Shown one piece after another: positions 62,657 through 64,000 of a stretch of 64,000 bases of DNA (position 1 is the stretch's first letter; each line of letters starts with the position of its first letter). The notes below the pieces were generated by a model. That model made no database searches and was not told the DNA's origin. It was given only the letters and a program-made list of their open reading frames with translations. The position numbers were made by a program, and so were the translations under genes. Source of the stretch: Collinsella sp. (GTDB lineage: Bacteria > Actinomycetota > Coriobacteriia > Coriobacteriales > Coriobacteriaceae). The stretch covers positions 62,001 to 126,000 of the forward strand of contig JAUMOL010000010.1 of assembly GCA_031295385.1 (NCBI GenBank), written 5' to 3'.

Positions 62657-63565
62657 CTAGCCGACGAGGAAGCCGGGGCGGGGGCGAACCCAGACGTACG
62701 TCGCCGAGGAGCAGCTGGCAGAGCCACCGTCGGTGACATAGCACACGTTGGACGCGGAGCCCGACGCAACGGAACGCAGCCACCAATTGCACCGATTTCC
62801 GTTGACTCGGTGCGCCGTGTCTCGGAACAGGTCGAACTGGCAGTCGAAGCCGACCGACCAGCCTGGCGTGCCCCACACTGGGCAGCCGTACACCTCCATC
62901 TCCGACAGCGAGAACACCTTGCCGATATCCTGCCAGCTCCACGAGTTGGAGTCGTTGAGCGCGCCGCTGGCGCTGTACCGCTCCTCAAGCAGCACGCGCT
63001 GGGTAAGAAGGTACTTGGTCAGCCCCTCGGGCAGGCACGCCTCAAAGGCCGTCTCCCACGCCTTGAGGTTGCTGTTGAGGTAGGGGCATTTCTGATCGGC
63101 GGTGCCCTGGTTCGTGTTGGTGGTGTTCCACATCAGGAAGCTGTCGTTTGCCACGCCGGTCACGGTCTTGGCTACGGACACGGGAGCGGACGCCACGAAC
63201 GCGATATGGTGTCCCTTGCTGTTGTCGCCGCAGTAGAGATACGGGTCGATGTGGGCAAGCAGGAACCGCATAGATTGCTGTGTGGTGACGGCGGATGCGC
63301 TCACAAGCGGCACGTCCAGGTAGTCGCCTACGCGCAGGCCTGCGAAGTTCGCGGCGGCGATGCGCTTATGCAGCGCGTCGTACACGCTGCCGCTGCCGAT
63401 CTCTCCCGCCAGGATGGCGGCGATGTTCTGCCCGCCGTACTTGCCGATTTGGCCCTGGCGGTTGTACTCGGCGTTGTTGAGCGCCGTCTGCGCGTTGCTG
63501 CGCGCGGTATCGTCGATGACGTTGAGCGGCTGGCCGCCTACGACCAGCGTCTTTGCATTTGCCAT
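62657..63565 (-). CDS. DGR-diversified phage ligand-binding protein (C-type-lectin-like/DUF6273-type C terminus)
   Basis: 302-residue protein, probably a phage receptor-binding or tail-tip adhesin. The N-terminal 60 residues (LNVIDDTARSNAQTALNNAEYN) look like a phage structural attachment segment. The rest has FLLAHIDPYLYC, SFLMWNTTNTNQG, FSLSEMEVYG and the terminal NWWLRSVASGSASNVCYV...VWVRPRPGF, the WWLRS...VRP signature of DUF6273/CLec domains. Predicted variable residues are 259, 278-280, 282, 284-286 and 290; the framework is unchanged. AAGGAGG precedes the ATG. Confidence 0.9.
   Translation of the reverse strand: MANAKTLVVGGQPLNVIDDTARSNAQTALNNAEYNRQGQIGKYGGQNIAAILAGEIGSGSVYDALHKRIAAANFAGLRVGDYLDVPLVSASAVTTQQSMRFLLAHIDPYLYCGDNSKGHHIAFVASAPVSVAKTVTGVANDSFLMWNTTNTNQGTADQKCPYLNSNLKAWETAFEACLPEGLTKYLLTQRVLLEERYSASGALNDSNSWSWQDIGKVFSLSEMEVYGCPVWGTPGWSVGFDCQFDLFRDTAHRVNGNRCNWWLRSVASGSASNVCYVTDGGSASCSSATYVWVRPRPGFLVG
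62668..62796 (-). repeat. DGR variable repeat (VR)
   Basis: The 3' end of the variable gene, codons about 257-299. It ends in a GC-rich stretch GTTCGCCCCCGCCCCGG on the coding strand, a good candidate for the initiation-of-mutagenic-homing site, identical in TR and VR. One substituted position lies after it (silent glycine codon GGA to GGC). Confidence 0.95.
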
Positions 63566-63574
63566 TTATCCTCC

Positions 63575-64000
63575 TTAGGAAAGGGTTACCGTGCTGCCCG
63601 ATACCGAGCACGTGCTGCCGAACGTCACCGTGTCCCCGGATACCGACGCCTTGCCGGCAGGGCAGTAGACCGTGCCGTCCATGTAGATGAACTTGTCCGT
63701 CGCGTCGGCGAGCATCGTCGCGAGCTGGCCGTTCTGGCGGCGCAGCTCGGCGATGTCGGACTCGCCGGCGGCGCCCTGCGCCGCCGCGTTCGCGATCTGC
63801 AATGCCGCGCTTGCCGCCGCATCGGCCCTCGACGCCGCACCGCTAGCGGCGGATGCCGCATCGAACGCGGATTGACCGAGCCGAGATAGCTCAGTGCTCC
63901 ACTTCCTGTAGAGCTCGTCGAGCTCCTGGTCGTAGCTGACGGCAGGCCCTGTTGTCCCGTCCACATTTCCCAGGATGACGAGCGCGAAGTCCTCGGTCGT
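63575..64000 (-). CDS. Phage tail or baseplate-associated protein, partial (5' end outside the window)
   Basis: Open to the window edge in frame (12 codons beyond the GTG at 63964). The visible 141 residues include DFALVILGN, a helical Ala-rich coiled-coil part (SAFDAASAASGAASRADAAASAALQIANAAAQG) and a C-terminal beta-rich end KFIYMDGTVYCPAGKASVSGDTVTFG. Just upstream of the variable protein gene, it probably belongs to the tail fibre or baseplate. No family assigned. Confidence 0.6.
   Translation of the reverse strand, partial: TTEDFALVILGNVDGTTGPAVSYDQELDELYRKWSTELSRLGQSAFDAASAASGAASRADAAASAALQIANAAAQGAAGESDIAELRRQNGQLATMLADATDKFIYMDGTVYCPAGKASVSGDTVTFGSTCSVSGSTVTLS

Noticed and set aside
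62553..62942. N-terminal extension of the avd frame
   Set aside because: The frame runs through the variable gene antiparallel coding and the VR; AGGAGG and GTG at 62552 mark the real start.

Overview
The window is a contiguous stretch of a high-GC actinobacterial chromosome. Gene content and order fit the class Coriobacteriia, most likely Collinsella or a close relative. Supporting signs are pyruvate phosphate dikinase beside its DUF299 regulator, a fused AdhE, the MEP isoprenoid pathway, alpha2beta2 glycyl-tRNA synthetase and an mre/rod cluster. No 16S rRNA is present, so the genus is inference. About 58 kb is core chromosome, nearly all on the minus strand; the last 6 kb (about 57.93-64.0 kb) is one end of a prophage.

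Layout. 0-4.3 kb: a pyrimidine operon transcribed leftward (pyrR-pyrB-pyrC-pyrK-pyrD) behind a leader that folds like a PyrR attenuator. 4.3-9.7 kb: rpmB, a solitary REP-associated tyrosine transposase (RAYT) flanked by 49-bp inverted repeats, then adhE and an APH-like kinase on the plus strand. 9.7-20 kb: proS-ispG-rseP-dxr-cdsA-uppS-frr-pyrH and tsf-rpsB, linking translation, MEP isoprenoid, phospholipid and envelope synthesis. 20-27 kb: xerC-like, trmFO, dprA, comM, yraN, rnhB, rplS. 27-34 kb: ppdK, its regulatory protein, and glyQS. 34-42 kb: lepB-trmD-rimM-khpA-rpsP, dinB (plus strand), rsfS-yqeK-nadD-obgE and rpmA-rplU. 42-52 kb: a radical-SAM pair, a DUF697-like protein and the elongasome genes rodA-mrdA-mreD-mreC-mreB. 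52-57.8 kb: TPR, cyclophilin and zinc-ribbon proteins and a P-type ATPase with an attenuator-like leader.

Prophage end. Read in the direction of transcription (right to left) it holds a partial tail/baseplate protein, a variable ligand-binding protein, a small helical Avd-type protein, a template repeat, a reverse transcriptase, several small phage proteins including an XkdX-like one, a three-helix holin, an amidase endolysin and a 29-residue membrane peptide, ending at an intrinsic terminator beside the ATPase leader.

The standout system is a complete diversity-generating retroelement (DGR). A template repeat (TR, 61930-62058) and a variable repeat (VR, 62668-62796) align without gaps over 129 bp. 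I count 14 mismatches by eye; 13 fall at template-strand adenines. The VR is the 3' end of a gene whose C terminus has a WWLRS...VRP lectin-like signature. The Avd gene and the reverse transcriptase lie in the expected order, and hairpins follow the VR. DGRs are a known class; the less usual details here are a nine-guanine tract in the 3' part of the RT gene, an LGSEPNQ form of the DGR-type RT motif, and a stacked hairpin/terminator pair behind the VR.
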